A DNA stretch of 64,000 bases from Acrocarpospora pleiomorpha (lineage in GTDB: Bacteria; Actinomycetota; Actinomycetes; Streptosporangiales; Streptosporangiaceae): positions 207,529 to 271,528 of the forward strand of contig NZ_BLAF01000006.1 of NCBI RefSeq assembly GCF_009687885.1, in the 5' to 3' direction. The notes beneath the pieces were generated by a model. The model made no database searches, was not told the origin of the DNA, and worked only from the letters and a program-made list of their open reading frames with translations. Both the position numbers and the translations under genes were made by a program. This document shows, piece after piece, positions 43,121-52,877 of this stretch. Positions within the stretch are counted from its first letter, which is position 1. The number at the start of each line of letters is the position of its first letter.

Positions 43121-46100
43121 GTACCGCCTCCGCCGCCTGGCCGCCCAGGCGCTCACCGTGGGTCTGCTCGCGACCCTCGCCGACCTGCCGGACCGCGTCG
43201 CGTACGCGGCGGGAACCATGCTGTTCAACCAGCCGTTCAAGACCAACACGCCGGTCCCCGCCTTCCCGGTGTCGTTGCCCGCCCTGCCCACGGGCCAGAG
43301 CGGCACGAATGTGGCCTGCCTGACCGCGACCGGGAACACCGGTTCCGGCCTGCACAGCTGCACGACCAACACCGACGCGACCGGGCATGGCACGCTGCGC
43401 CTCACCGGCAACTCGACGAACCAGGAGGGCGGCCTCTTCGGCGCGATCAGCATGCCGACCTCGGCGGGCCTGGATGTGACGTTCAACGCCTACCAGTACG
43501 GCGGCACCTCCGCCGAAGGGCTCACGTTCATGGTCGCGGCCGTGGATCCCGCCAACCCCCTGTCTCCGGCCAATATCGGCCGCAGCGGCGGCGCGCTGGG
43601 CTACTCGTCGTACGCGGGCGGCCCCGGTCTGGCGAACGCCTACCTCGGCTTCGGCTTCGACGTGTACGGAAATTTCAGCAACAGCGTCTATCAAGGGAGC
43701 GGCTGCACCAATCCGGCGTACATCAGCACGACAGGCGAACGGGTCCCGGGCCAGGTGGTCGTGCGCGGCCCGGGAGCGGGCACGGTCGGCTACTGCGCGA
43801 TCAACAGCACCGCGACCACCACCAGTTCCCCGGCGGTCGCCCTGCGCGGCGCCAACCGGGCCGCCGCCCAGGTGCCCGTCGAGATCGTCATCAATCCGAC
43901 CGCGGCCAGCATCGTCACCGCGTCGGGCCTCACCGTCGCCTCCGGCATGTACAAGGTGGTGTTCACGCCCGTAGGCGGGAGCACCAGGACGCTGGACGGC
44001 GCTCTCCCCTCCGTCCCGCCCTCCCTCTACCCGTCCTCCACCTGGACCACCTCCGCCGGCATTCCCCGCCAGCTCGCGTTCGGCTGGGTGGCCTCGACGG
44101 GTTCTCTCACCGACTTCCACGAGATCGACAGCGCCAAGGTGGTCAGCTTCAACCCCGTCCCCGGGCTCACCGTCGCCCAGACGAGCTACAACGGATCGTC
44201 TCCGCAGCCGGGCGATCCGGTGACCTACACGGTCGTCGCCGGGGTGGGCGCCTCCGGCGAGAACGAGACGTCCCCGATCTCGGTGACGGAGACGTTGCCG
44301 ACGGGTGTCGTGCCGGTGGGCGCGTTCGGGAGCGGCTGGACGTGCCAGGCCCCGGCCGGGCAGAAGATCACCTGTACGAACAATTCCACCCCGTTCGCCG
44401 CCGGGACGACCCTGCCCGCCATCACCGTGGTCGGCATCGTCACCGGCAGCAGCGTCACGCCCACACTGATCCAGTCCTCCTCCATCGCGGTCGCGTCCTC
44501 CAACGACGCCAACCCCGCCATCGCGCAGACGACGACCGCCGGGACGATTCCGGCCACCCCGTCCGGCATCACCGTCACCCCCGCCACCAGCACGATCGCG
44601 GGCGGGATCGCCGTCACGGTCGGCGGCTCCAACATCACCGGCGCGACCGCCATCGAGATCGGCACCGTGGCCGAGCAGCGCGTCGGCACGCCCGTCACCC
44701 TGCTGCCCTGCCCCTCCGGTCCCGCGGCCGGATGTTTCACTGTAAATCCCAACGGCACCCTGAACATCTCCTCGATGCCGGCCCGCGCGTCGGCGGACAC
44801 GGTGACCGTGACCATGGTGACGCAGGGCGTCGCGGGGGCCGCGAACTTCGTCTACACCGACAAACCCGCCACCCCGGCCGCCCCCACGGCGACGGCGGGC
44901 GTCACCAGCGCCACCGTGAACTGGGTGGCTCCCAGCAGCCACGGCAGCCCGATCACCGGCTACATCGTGACGCCCTACCTCGGCGGGGTCGCGCAGGCGC
45001 CGCAGTCCTTCGACGCCTCCACGACCACCCGGACCTTGACCGGATTGACGGCAGGCGGCTCGTATACCTTCACCGTGGAGGCCACCAACGCCATCGGCAC
45101 GAGCACGGCGAGCGCGCAGTCCAACGCCGTCGTCCCCTATACGGTTCCAGGCAGGCCGACCATCACCGCCGCCACCGCCGGGGACGCCTCGGCCACTCTG
45201 ACCTGGACGGCTCCGGCCAACGGCAGCAGCCCGATCACCTCGTACGTGGTCACGCCCTACATCGGCGCGGTGGCCCAGCCGACGCAGACCTTCTCCGGCA
45301 CCGCCACGACCGAGCCCATCACCGGCCTGACCCCCGGAACCGCCTACACCTTCACGGTGACAGCCGTGAACCTGGCCGGTCCCGGCCCCGCCTCGCTACC
45401 GTCCGGCGCGGTGACCCCCAACGCCAATCCGACGCTGACCTTTCCCCCACCGCCGGGCGGGCAAGCTGGCGTGTCCTACAGCGACCAGTTGACCTTTTCT
45501 GGAGGTACGGCACCTTTCGTGTGGTCGGTGAGTTCGGGCACGTTGCCGCCCGGTCTCACGCTGAACTCGGCGACAGGGCTGCTTTCCGGCACTCCGACGA
45601 CCGCCGGAGGCTACCCCTTCACGGTCAAGATCACCGACTCCGGCAACCAGGCCGACACGAGAGCGGTGACGCTCGTCGTCGTCGCCAGCCCGACGCTGAA
45701 CTTTCCCGCGCCGCCGGGCGGGCAAGTGGGCGTGCCGTACAACGATCAGCTGACCGTTTCGGGGGGTACGGCGCCGTTCGTGTGGTCGGTGAGTTCGGGC
45801 ACGTTGCCGCCCGGTCTCACGCTGAACTCGGCGACAGGGTTGCTGTCGGGCACACCCACGACCGCCGGGAGTTACCCCTTCACGGTCAGGGTCACCGATG
45901 CCAACGACCAGAGCGACACCAAGGCGGTCACCCTGGTCGTCGGGGTCGGTCCGCTGATCATCACCAAGACGGCCGACAAGACGGCGGCTGCGGCGGGCAC
46001 CACCGTCAACTACACGATCACGGTCAACAACACCGGGCCGAGCACGTTCACGGGGGCGACCTTCACCGATCCGCTGACGGGCGTGCTCGACGACGCCACC

Positions 46101-49100
46101 TACAACGGCGACGTGGCCGCCACGCAGGGTTCGGCCGCGTACGACGACCCGAACGTGACCTGGACGGGCACCCTCGCCCCGGGCGCCGTCGCCACCATCA
46201 CCTACTCCGTGACGGTGGAATCCGGAGGAGACGGCACTCTCGCCAACACGGTCACCTCGCCCACGCTCGGGGCGAACTGCACGTCCGGCAGCACCGACTC
46301 CCGCTGCCGGGCGAGCGTCGGCCTGCTCGAACTGACCATCGTGAAGACGTCGAACCCGTCGACAGCGTCCCCAGGTGACACCGTCGAATACACCATCACG
46401 GTCACCAACACAGGCGGCGCCGCCTACCCGGCGGCCGACTTCTCCGATCCGCTGTCCGGCGTGCTCGACGACGCGACCTACAACGCCGACGCCGCCGCCA
46501 CCTCGGGTACGGCCTCCTACAGCGCCCCGATCCTCAGCTGGAACGGAAACCTGTCGGCGGGCGCATCCGCGATCATCACGTACTCGGTCACGGTCCGATC
46601 CCCGGATCCGGGCGACAAGAGCCTGGCCAACACGGTGACCTCGACCAGCGAGGGCAGCAACTGCCCCACCGACCCGCGTTGCACCAGAACCGTCCCGGTG
46701 CGCGTCCCGCAACTGACGCTCACGAGCGCGGTGGATTCCAGCACCACGGTTCCGGCAGGTGTGGTGCGGTACACGGTGACGGCGACGAACTCGGGTGAGG
46801 CGGCCTATTCGGGGGCGGGTTTCACGTTCTCGCTGGCGGGGGCGTTGGGGAATGCGACCTATGACAATGACGCGGTGGCGACTTCGGGGGGTTTGACGTT
46901 CGACGCCGGGTCGCTGACGTGGTCGGGTGCGCTGGCCGTGGGGGAGACGGCCACCATGACGGCGTCGGTGACGGTGAACAACCCGGCGACCGGGAATTTG
47001 ACCACTTTGCTCACCTCGACGACGACAGGGAACAACTGTCCGGTAGGTAGCAGTGATCCGGCGTGCGCGACGACGGTGGGGATCCTTGTTCCGCAGCTGA
47101 CGATCGAAAAAACGGCAGATGTCGCCACAGCTGAGCCGGGTGATGTCGTGGCTTATACGGTGACGGTCACCAACTCGGGGCAGACGCCGTACACGGGGGC
47201 TGCTTTCACCGACTCGCTCACCGGGGTGCTGACCGACGCGGTCTACAACAACGACGCAGCGGCTACCAGCGGCTCGGTCGACTACAGCGCGCCTACCCTG
47301 ACCTGGACCGGCGACCTGGGCATCGGCGCGGTCGCCACGATCACCTACACCGTGACCATCCGTGATCCCTATCCGGGTGACGCGTTCATCTCCAACACGG
47401 TGACTTCCACCACGCCAGGCAACACCTGCCCGGCCGGGAGTAGCGACAGCCGGTGCACGGTTTTCGTCACCGTCCTGGTCCCGGCTCTCACCCTCACCAA
47501 AACGGCAGACACCTCGACGGTCACGGAAGGCGGCACCGTCGAATACACCGTCACGGTCACCAACGCCGGACAGGTCCCCTACACCGGAGCGAGTTTCACC
47601 GACCCGCTGGCCGGGGTGCTGGACGACGCCACGTACAACAACGACGCGGCGGCCACCAGCGGCACGGTCGACTACAACGCGCCCACGCTCACCTGGACCG
47701 GCGACCTGGCCGTCGGGGACTCGTCGACCATCACTTACACCGTGACCGTTCGCGCTCTGGATCCGGGCGACGGGCTGCTCACCAACACCCTCACCTCGAC
47801 CGCGCAAGGCAACAACTGCCAGGCGGGAAGCACCGACACCCGCTGCCAGACCACGGTCAGACTGTCCCGGCTGATCCTGGAGCAGAGCTTCGCCGAACCC
47901 ACCGCCACCCCCGACTCGGTGGTACGGCTCAACGCAACCTTCACCAACACCGGGCAGACGCCGTACACCGGAATCACTGTCTTCGCCGCGAGCGGTGACG
48001 TTCTGGACGACGCCGTCCCCCTGGGCGACCAGGTCGCCAGCACGGGCACGCTCACGCTGGGGCCCACCGGTATCACCTGGACCGGGAACATCCCGGTAGG
48101 CGGCGTCGTCACCGTCACCGGCGGCCTCACCGTGCAGGATCCGGACCCGGGGAACAAGGTCCTCACCGGCACGCTCGTCTCCGCCGCCCCGGGGAACAAC
48201 TGCCCCAGCGGCGGCTCCGATCCCCGCTGTACCGCCCGGCTGGACGTCCTGCAACCCGAGCTGTCCATCAGCAAGGCCGCGGACACGGCCACCCAGGTTC
48301 CCGGCGGAACAATCAACTACACGGTGACCGTGGAGAACACGGGGCAGACGCCGTACAGCGGGGCCGTGACCAGGGACGACCTGTCGGGGCTGCTCGACGA
48401 CGCCACGTACAACAACGACGCGAGCGCCACCGTCGGCTCCCTCGACTTCACCAGCCCGATCCTGACCTGGACCGGCGACCTGCCGGTGGGCGGCACCGCA
48501 GTCATCACCTACAGCGCGACCGTGCGCGACCCTGATCCGGGCAACAAGCTGGTGTTCAACACGGTCAGCTCGGACGCGGACGGTAGCACCTGCCCGCCGG
48601 GACAGGGCAACCCGGCCTGTTCGGCGAGTGTCACCGTCCTCACGCCGGCGCTCACCATCGTCAAGACCGCGGACCAGGAGACGGCGGTGGACGGCGACAC
48701 CATCACCTACACCCTCAAGGTCACCAACAGCGGGCAGACCGCCTACACCGCCGCCAACGTCTCCGACGACCTGTCCGGCATTCTCGACGACGCCGTCTAC
48801 AACGGCGACGCCGCCGCCGACGTGGGCACGGTCGGCTACACGGCTCCCACGCTGACCTGGAGCGGGAACCTGGCGCTTGGCGCGGTCGCGACCATTACCT
48901 ACACGGTTACCGTCAACAATCCCGACCTCGGTGACAGGAACCTCGCGAACACGGCCGTCTCCACCACTCCGGGCAGCAACTGCCCGTCGGGGTCGTCCGA
49001 TTCCCGGTGTACGGTGACCGTCGCCGTCGCCGACGCGGCCGCTCTGACCTTCCGCAAGACGTCCGATGTGACCTCGACCGTCCGGGGCGGCGTCGTCAGC

Positions 49101-52097
49101 TACACGATCACCGTCGTCAACTCCGCTGCCACGCCCTATCTCGGCGCGACGTTGACCGACCCGCTGACCGGGGTGCTCGACGACGCCGACTACAACAACG
49201 ACGCCGCCGCTGGCGCGGGAACTGTGGGCTACACCGCGCCCGACCTCACCTGGACCGGCGACGTTCCGGCCGAGGGCTCGGTCACGATCACCTACTCGGT
49301 GACCGTGAAGACCGCGGCGACCGGAGACGAGATCCTGACCAACGTGCTGACCTCGACGTCGCCGCAGAGTAACTGCCCCTCGGGCGGCGATGACCCGCGC
49401 TGTACGGACACGGTCACCGTCTCCGACCTGACCATCGACAACAGCGCGAACGTCACGACCACCACGCCGGCCGGAGTGATCGAGTTCACCAGCACGTTCA
49501 CCAACACCGGCCAGACCCCGTACATGGGAATCAGCGTCGCCTACAACGGCGACGATCTGCTGGACGATGTCATCCCCAATGGGGACGAGACGGTCACCTC
49601 CGGGACCTTGTCGATCAGTCCCACCGGACTGGTGTGGACGGGCAACATCCCGGTCGGCGCCACGGTCACGCTGACATCCTCCTTCACCGTCAAGAATCCT
49701 GACGACGGCAACCGGGACGTAGTCGTCGCCTCTATCTCCGACACGCCCGGGAGTAACTGTCCGACCGGTAACTCCGATCCGCGGTGTTCCGCCAGCGTGC
49801 AGGTCCTGATCCCCGGGCTCACGATCACCAAGGCCGCCGCCGCGCCGACGACGGTTCCCGGCGGGACGGTCGCGTACACGGTCACGCTTGAGAACACCGG
49901 CGAGACGCCGTACACCGGGATCAGCGTGACCGACCAGCTCGCGGGCCTGCTCGACGACGCCGTGTACAACGACGACGCCACCGCGACCACCGGAAGCCTC
50001 TCCTTCGACAGCCCGATCCTGACCTGGACCGGCGACATCGCCGTCGGCGCGACGGTGACGATCAACTACTCGGTCACGGTCCGCGATCCGGACCCCGGGG
50101 ACAAGATCATGATCAACGTGATCTCCTCGACGGCCGCCGGGAACAACTGCCCCGACTCGGCCTGCACGGTCACGGTCGCCGTCCTGACGCCCGCGCTGAC
50201 CATCGTGAAGAACGCGAACGCCGCCACGACGACGCCAGGCGCCACCGTGGGCTACACGATCACGGTGACCAACACCGGGCAGACCTCCTATCCGGCGGCG
50301 ACGCTGACCGACTCGCTCTCCGGCGTGCTGGACGACGCCGTCTACACCGGCGACGCCGCCGCGACGACCGGAGCCGTCTCACCCTCCGGTTCGGACCTCA
50401 ACTGGACCGGCGCGCTCGCCCCCGGCGGCTCCTCGACCATCACCTACTCGGTGACCGTGCGATCGCCGGACCCGGGCGACAAACGCCTGATCAACACGGT
50501 GTCCTCGACCAGCGCGGGCAGCAACTGCCCGGCCGCTGGTTCCGACCCTCGCTGCACGCGCACCGTGCCGGTCTCCACCCTGGCCCTGACGAGTACGGCG
50601 GATGCCACCACGACGATTCCGACAGGTGTGGTGCGGTACACGGTGACGGCGACGAACTCGGGTGAGGTGCCGTATTCGGGGGCGGGCTTCACGTTCTCGC
50701 TGGCGGAGGCGTTGGAGAAGGCGACCTATAACAATGACGCGGTGGCGAGTTCGGGAGGTTTGGCGTTCGACGAGGCCGGATTGGTGACCTGGTCGGGTGC
50801 GCTGGCGGTGGGGGAGACGATGACCGCGACCGCGTCGGTGACGGTGAACGATCCGGCGAGCGGGAATTTGACCAGTTCGGTCACTTCCACGACGGAGGGG
50901 AGCAACTGTCCTGGTGATCCGTCGTGTGTGACGACAGTGGAGATCCTTGAGCCGCAGCTGACGATCGTCAAGACGGCGGATGTGGCGACGGCTGAGCCGG
51001 GTGATGTCGTGACTTATACGGTGACAGTCACCAATTCGGGGCAGACGCCGTACACGGGGGCGGAATTCACCGACTCGCTCACGGGTGTGCTCAACGATGC
51101 CGCCTACAACAACGACGCGGCCACCAACGTCGGCGATGTCGACTACACCAGTCCCAACCTGACCTGGACGGGAGACCTGGGCATCGGCGCCGCCGCCACG
51201 ATCACCTACTCCGTCACCATCCGCGATCCTTATCCAGGCGACGCGTTCATCTTCAACACGGTGACCTCCACCACGCCCGGCAACACCTGCCCGGCCGCGT
51301 GTACGGCCACGGTCGCGATCCTGGTCCCCGCGCTCACGATCATCAAGACGGCGGACGTCGGGACAATCGTCGCGGGCGGCAGGGTCGCCTACACGGTGAC
51401 GGTCGCCAACACCGGACAAGCCCCTTATACCGGGGCCGATTTCACCGACGCGCTGGGCGGGGTGCTGGACGACGCCACGTACAACAACGACGCGTCGGCC
51501 ACCAGCGGCACGGTCGACTACGACGCGCCCACCCTGACCTGGACCGGCGACCTCGCCGTCGGAGCCACCGCGACCATCACCTACAGCGTCACCACCAGCC
51601 CCAGCGGCGGGAACGCCACCCTGGTCAACACCGTCAGCTCGGACACCCGGGGGAGCACCTGCCCGGACGAAGGCACCGACCCCCGCTGCGCCAGCAGCGT
51701 CCCCGTCATCGCGCAGAGCCTCGCGCTGGCCGACCTCACCAGCGGTTTCACCCTGACGGGCGTCCCGGCCGCCACCGTGCGCGGGGACGGCGCCGTGACC
51801 ATGACCGTGATCACCAACAGCCCCGGCGGTTACAACGTCGCCGTGAGCGCCGCCTCGCCGGAATTCACCGCGCCCGGAATCGCCGCCACGATCCCCATCT
51901 CAGCGCTGAAGGTACGGAAGAGCGGGACGACCCCCTTCAGCCCGCTTTCCAGCACCGAGCCGGTCTCCGTGCACGATCAGTCCACCCCATCGGCACCACA
52001 CGGCGATCCGCTGAGCACCGATTATGAGATCGATATCCCATTCGTCCCATCCGGGAATTATTCGGCGAGCCTCGACTACATCACCAGCACACAATGA
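43113..52097 (+). CDS. Giant secreted multidomain protein with 15 DUF11 repeats (2994 aa)
   Basis: A signal peptide (about 1-33) is followed by an L-type-lectin-like domain (about 35-345; GGLFGAISMPTSAGLDVTFNAYQYGG..EGLTFMVAAVDP). Next come a DUF11-like domain (about 350-480), an IPT/TIG-like domain (about 485-585) and two fibronectin III domains (about 586-770). Two He_PIG Ig domains (about 773-945) and 15 DUF11 repeats of about 125 residues (about 945-2860) follow. The C-terminal domain (about 2875-2994) is homologous to the small protein at 52221. Most DUF11 repeats end with a Cys pair (NNCPxGSxDxRC), suggesting intradomain disulfides. There is no LPXTG or C-terminal TM, so surface retention must be non-covalent. 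ATG overlaps the DUF916 stop by 8 nt. Confidence 0.9.
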   Translation: MSRYRLRRLAAQALTVGLLATLADLPDRVAYAAGTMLFNQPFKTNTPVPAFPVSLPALPTGQSGTNVACLTATGNTGSGLHSCTTNTDATGHGTLRLTGNSTNQEGGLFGAISMPTSAGLDVTFNAYQYGGTSAEGLTFMVAAVDPANPLSPANIGRSGGALGYSSYAGGPGLANAYLGFGFDVYGNFSNSVYQGSGCTNPAYISTTGERVPGQVVVRGPGAGTVGYCAINSTATTTSSPAVALRGANRAAAQVPVEIVINPTAASIVTASGLTVASGMYKVVFTPVGGSTRTLDGALPSVPPSLYPSSTWTTSAGIPRQLAFGWVASTGSLTDFHEIDSAKVVSFNPVPGLTVAQTSYNGSSPQPGDPVTYTVVAGVGASGENETSPISVTETLPTGVVPVGAFGSGWTCQAPAGQKITCTNNSTPFAAGTTLPAITVVGIVTGSSVTPTLIQSSSIAVASSNDANPAIAQTTTAGTIPATPSGITVTPATSTIAGGIAVTVGGSNITGATAIEIGTVAEQRVGTPVTLLPCPSGPAAGCFTVNPNGTLNISSMPARASADTVTVTMVTQGVAGAANFVYTDKPATPAAPTATAGVTSATVNWVAPSSHGSPITGYIVTPYLGGVAQAPQSFDASTTTRTLTGLTAGGSYTFTVEATNAIGTSTASAQSNAVVPYTVPGRPTITAATAGDASATLTWTAPANGSSPITSYVVTPYIGAVAQPTQTFSGTATTEPITGLTPGTAYTFTVTAVNLAGPGPASLPSGAVTPNANPTLTFPPPPGGQAGVSYSDQLTFSGGTAPFVWSVSSGTLPPGLTLNSATGLLSGTPTTAGGYPFTVKITDSGNQADTRAVTLVVVASPTLNFPAPPGGQVGVPYNDQLTVSGGTAPFVWSVSSGTLPPGLTLNSATGLLSGTPTTAGSYPFTVRVTDANDQSDTKAVTLVVGVGPLIITKTADKTAAAAGTTVNYTITVNNTGPSTFTGATFTDPLTGVLDDATYNGDVAATQGSAAYDDPNVTWTGTLAPGAVATITYSVTVESGGDGTLANTVTSPTLGANCTSGSTDSRCRASVGLLELTIVKTSNPSTASPGDTVEYTITVTNTGGAAYPAADFSDPLSGVLDDATYNADAAATSGTASYSAPILSWNGNLSAGASAIITYSVTVRSPDPGDKSLANTVTSTSEGSNCPTDPRCTRTVPVRVPQLTLTSAVDSSTTVPAGVVRYTVTATNSGEAAYSGAGFTFSLAGALGNATYDNDAVATSGGLTFDAGSLTWSGALAVGETATMTASVTVNNPATGNLTTLLTSTTTGNNCPVGSSDPACATTVGILVPQLTIEKTADVATAEPGDVVAYTVTVTNSGQTPYTGAAFTDSLTGVLTDAVYNNDAAATSGSVDYSAPTLTWTGDLGIGAVATITYTVTIRDPYPGDAFISNTVTSTTPGNTCPAGSSDSRCTVFVTVLVPALTLTKTADTSTVTEGGTVEYTVTVTNAGQVPYTGASFTDPLAGVLDDATYNNDAAATSGTVDYNAPTLTWTGDLAVGDSSTITYTVTVRALDPGDGLLTNTLTSTAQGNNCQAGSTDTRCQTTVRLSRLILEQSFAEPTATPDSVVRLNATFTNTGQTPYTGITVFAASGDVLDDAVPLGDQVASTGTLTLGPTGITWTGNIPVGGVVTVTGGLTVQDPDPGNKVLTGTLVSAAPGNNCPSGGSDPRCTARLDVLQPELSISKAADTATQVPGGTINYTVTVENTGQTPYSGAVTRDDLSGLLDDATYNNDASATVGSLDFTSPILTWTGDLPVGGTAVITYSATVRDPDPGNKLVFNTVSSDADGSTCPPGQGNPACSASVTVLTPALTIVKTADQETAVDGDTITYTLKVTNSGQTAYTAANVSDDLSGILDDAVYNGDAAADVGTVGYTAPTLTWSGNLALGAVATITYTVTVNNPDLGDRNLANTAVSTTPGSNCPSGSSDSRCTVTVAVADAAALTFRKTSDVTSTVRGGVVSYTITVVNSAATPYLGATLTDPLTGVLDDADYNNDAAAGAGTVGYTAPDLTWTGDVPAEGSVTITYSVTVKTAATGDEILTNVLTSTSPQSNCPSGGDDPRCTDTVTVSDLTIDNSANVTTTTPAGVIEFTSTFTNTGQTPYMGISVAYNGDDLLDDVIPNGDETVTSGTLSISPTGLVWTGNIPVGATVTLTSSFTVKNPDDGNRDVVVASISDTPGSNCPTGNSDPRCSASVQVLIPGLTITKAAAAPTTVPGGTVAYTVTLENTGETPYTGISVTDQLAGLLDDAVYNDDATATTGSLSFDSPILTWTGDIAVGATVTINYSVTVRDPDPGDKIMINVISSTAAGNNCPDSACTVTVAVLTPALTIVKNANAATTTPGATVGYTITVTNTGQTSYPAATLTDSLSGVLDDAVYTGDAAATTGAVSPSGSDLNWTGALAPGGSSTITYSVTVRSPDPGDKRLINTVSSTSAGSNCPAAGSDPRCTRTVPVSTLALTSTADATTTIPTGVVRYTVTATNSGEVPYSGAGFTFSLAEALEKATYNNDAVASSGGLAFDEAGLVTWSGALAVGETMTATASVTVNDPASGNLTSSVTSTTEGSNCPGDPSCVTTVEILEPQLTIVKTADVATAEPGDVVTYTVTVTNSGQTPYTGAEFTDSLTGVLNDAAYNNDAATNVGDVDYTSPNLTWTGDLGIGAAATITYSVTIRDPYPGDAFIFNTVTSTTPGNTCPAACTATVAILVPALTIIKTADVGTIVAGGRVAYTVTVANTGQAPYTGADFTDALGGVLDDATYNNDASATSGTVDYDAPTLTWTGDLAVGATATITYSVTTSPSGGNATLVNTVSSDTRGSTCPDEGTDPRCASSVPVIAQSLALADLTSGFTLTGVPAATVRGDGAVTMTVITNSPGGYNVAVSAASPEFTAPGIAATIPISALKVRKSGTTPFSPLSSTEPVSVHDQSTPSAPHGDPLSTDYEIDIPFVPSGNYSASLDYITSTQ
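45518..45839 (+). repeat. Exact 61-bp tandem duplicate inside the giant gene (He_PIG domains)
   Basis: Positions 45518-45578 and 45779-45839 are identical over 61 bases, 261 bp apart. Both encode the segment from VWSVSSGTLPPGLTL to the middle of each He_PIG domain; flanking bases differ only mildly. This points to recent domain duplication or gene conversion. Confidence 0.85.
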
Positions 52098-52220
52098 CAG
52101 AGATTCTCCATGTAGCGATATGACTGATATTGCCGCCTTAACGTCTTCATAAAAGAGGTTTGCCTGGCACTCGGTACGGTGATCATCCCGGCTGGAATGA
52201 AAACTCTAAGGAGAGTCGAT

Positions 52221-52760
52221 ATGTCAACAATGCGGAATGCGCGTATTGTGTGCCTTTCTCTGGCTCTGACCGGCGTGCTGACCGTGGGAGCGCTGGAGTC
52301 GGTAGTGTCCCCCGCCCTGGCGGACACCGACACGGGGAACACGACGGCCAACATCGAGGTCTCCTCCTCGATCACGCTGACCGACCTCACCGCATCGTTC
52401 ACCCTGACGGGATCGCCAGGCCAGACACCCACAACCGGCGGGACTCCGGTCTCCATGGAGGTGACCACCAACAACTTCGCGGGCTACAACGTCACCGTCG
52501 CTCCGGCCGCCGCCAACCTCACCGGGGGGATCGTCGGCAACACCGACACCATCCCGGCGAACCTCCTTCAGGTCGACGGCCCGGCCCAGGCGGGAACCTT
52601 CGCGCCGCTGACCTTTGGAACGCCGCTCGTGGTGGCCAGCAAGGCGTCGGCGTCGGCCGAGGGGGGCGATGCGATCACCAATAACTACCGGATGACCATT
52701 CCGTTCGTCCGCCCGGACACCTACACCGTCACGCTCAACTACGTCACGAACACTCTTTAA
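52221..52760 (+). CDS. Small secreted protein homologous to the giant's C-terminal domain (179 aa)
   Basis: ATG at 52221 behind AAGGAG. The signal peptide MSTMRNARIVCLSLALTGVL...SPALA ends near residue 34. The mature domain (ASITLTDLTASFTLTG-like start, MEVTTNNFAGYNVTV, LTFGTPLVV, NNYRMTIPFVRPDTYTVTLNYVTNTL) aligns with the last 120 residues of the giant protein. The terminal 'PF..pdtYtvtLnYvtnt' strand is reminiscent of WxL domains, but there is no Trp and no WxL motif. It may be the actinobacterial counterpart held by the DUF916 protein (inference). Own short promoter region; terminator at 52778. Confidence 0.75.
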   Translation: MSTMRNARIVCLSLALTGVLTVGALESVVSPALADTDTGNTTANIEVSSSITLTDLTASFTLTGSPGQTPTTGGTPVSMEVTTNNFAGYNVTVAPAAANLTGGIVGNTDTIPANLLQVDGPAQAGTFAPLTFGTPLVVASKASASAEGGDAITNNYRMTIPFVRPDTYTVTLNYVTNTL

Positions 52761-52777
52761 TCGAAGGCGTTCTTCAG

Positions 52778-52803
52778 GGCCGGTGGATTCTCATCCACCG
52801 GCC
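52778..52803 (+). terminator. Perfect 10-bp hairpin terminator
   Basis: GGCCGGTGGA (52778-52787), a 6-nt loop and TCCACCGGCC (52794-52803), then TATTATT, 18 nt after the stop codon. Confidence 0.85.
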
Positions 52804-52877
52804 TATTATTGGCCCGTCCTATTCGCGCACGGCGGCGCCGATGTGCGAGAGTATTTCTAGTCAAAGGTATTGTTTAA

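Noticed and set aside
42969..48254. Minus-strand open frames of 657 and 952 aa under the giant gene
   Set aside because: High-GC shadows of the DUF11 array, low-complexity (G, R, A, V) without domains; the plus-strand frame is signal-peptided and domain-rich.
45950..51700. Regular DNA repetition that could suggest CRISPR or a satellite
   Set aside because: The period is about 375 bp, in frame and coding; it reflects protein domains.
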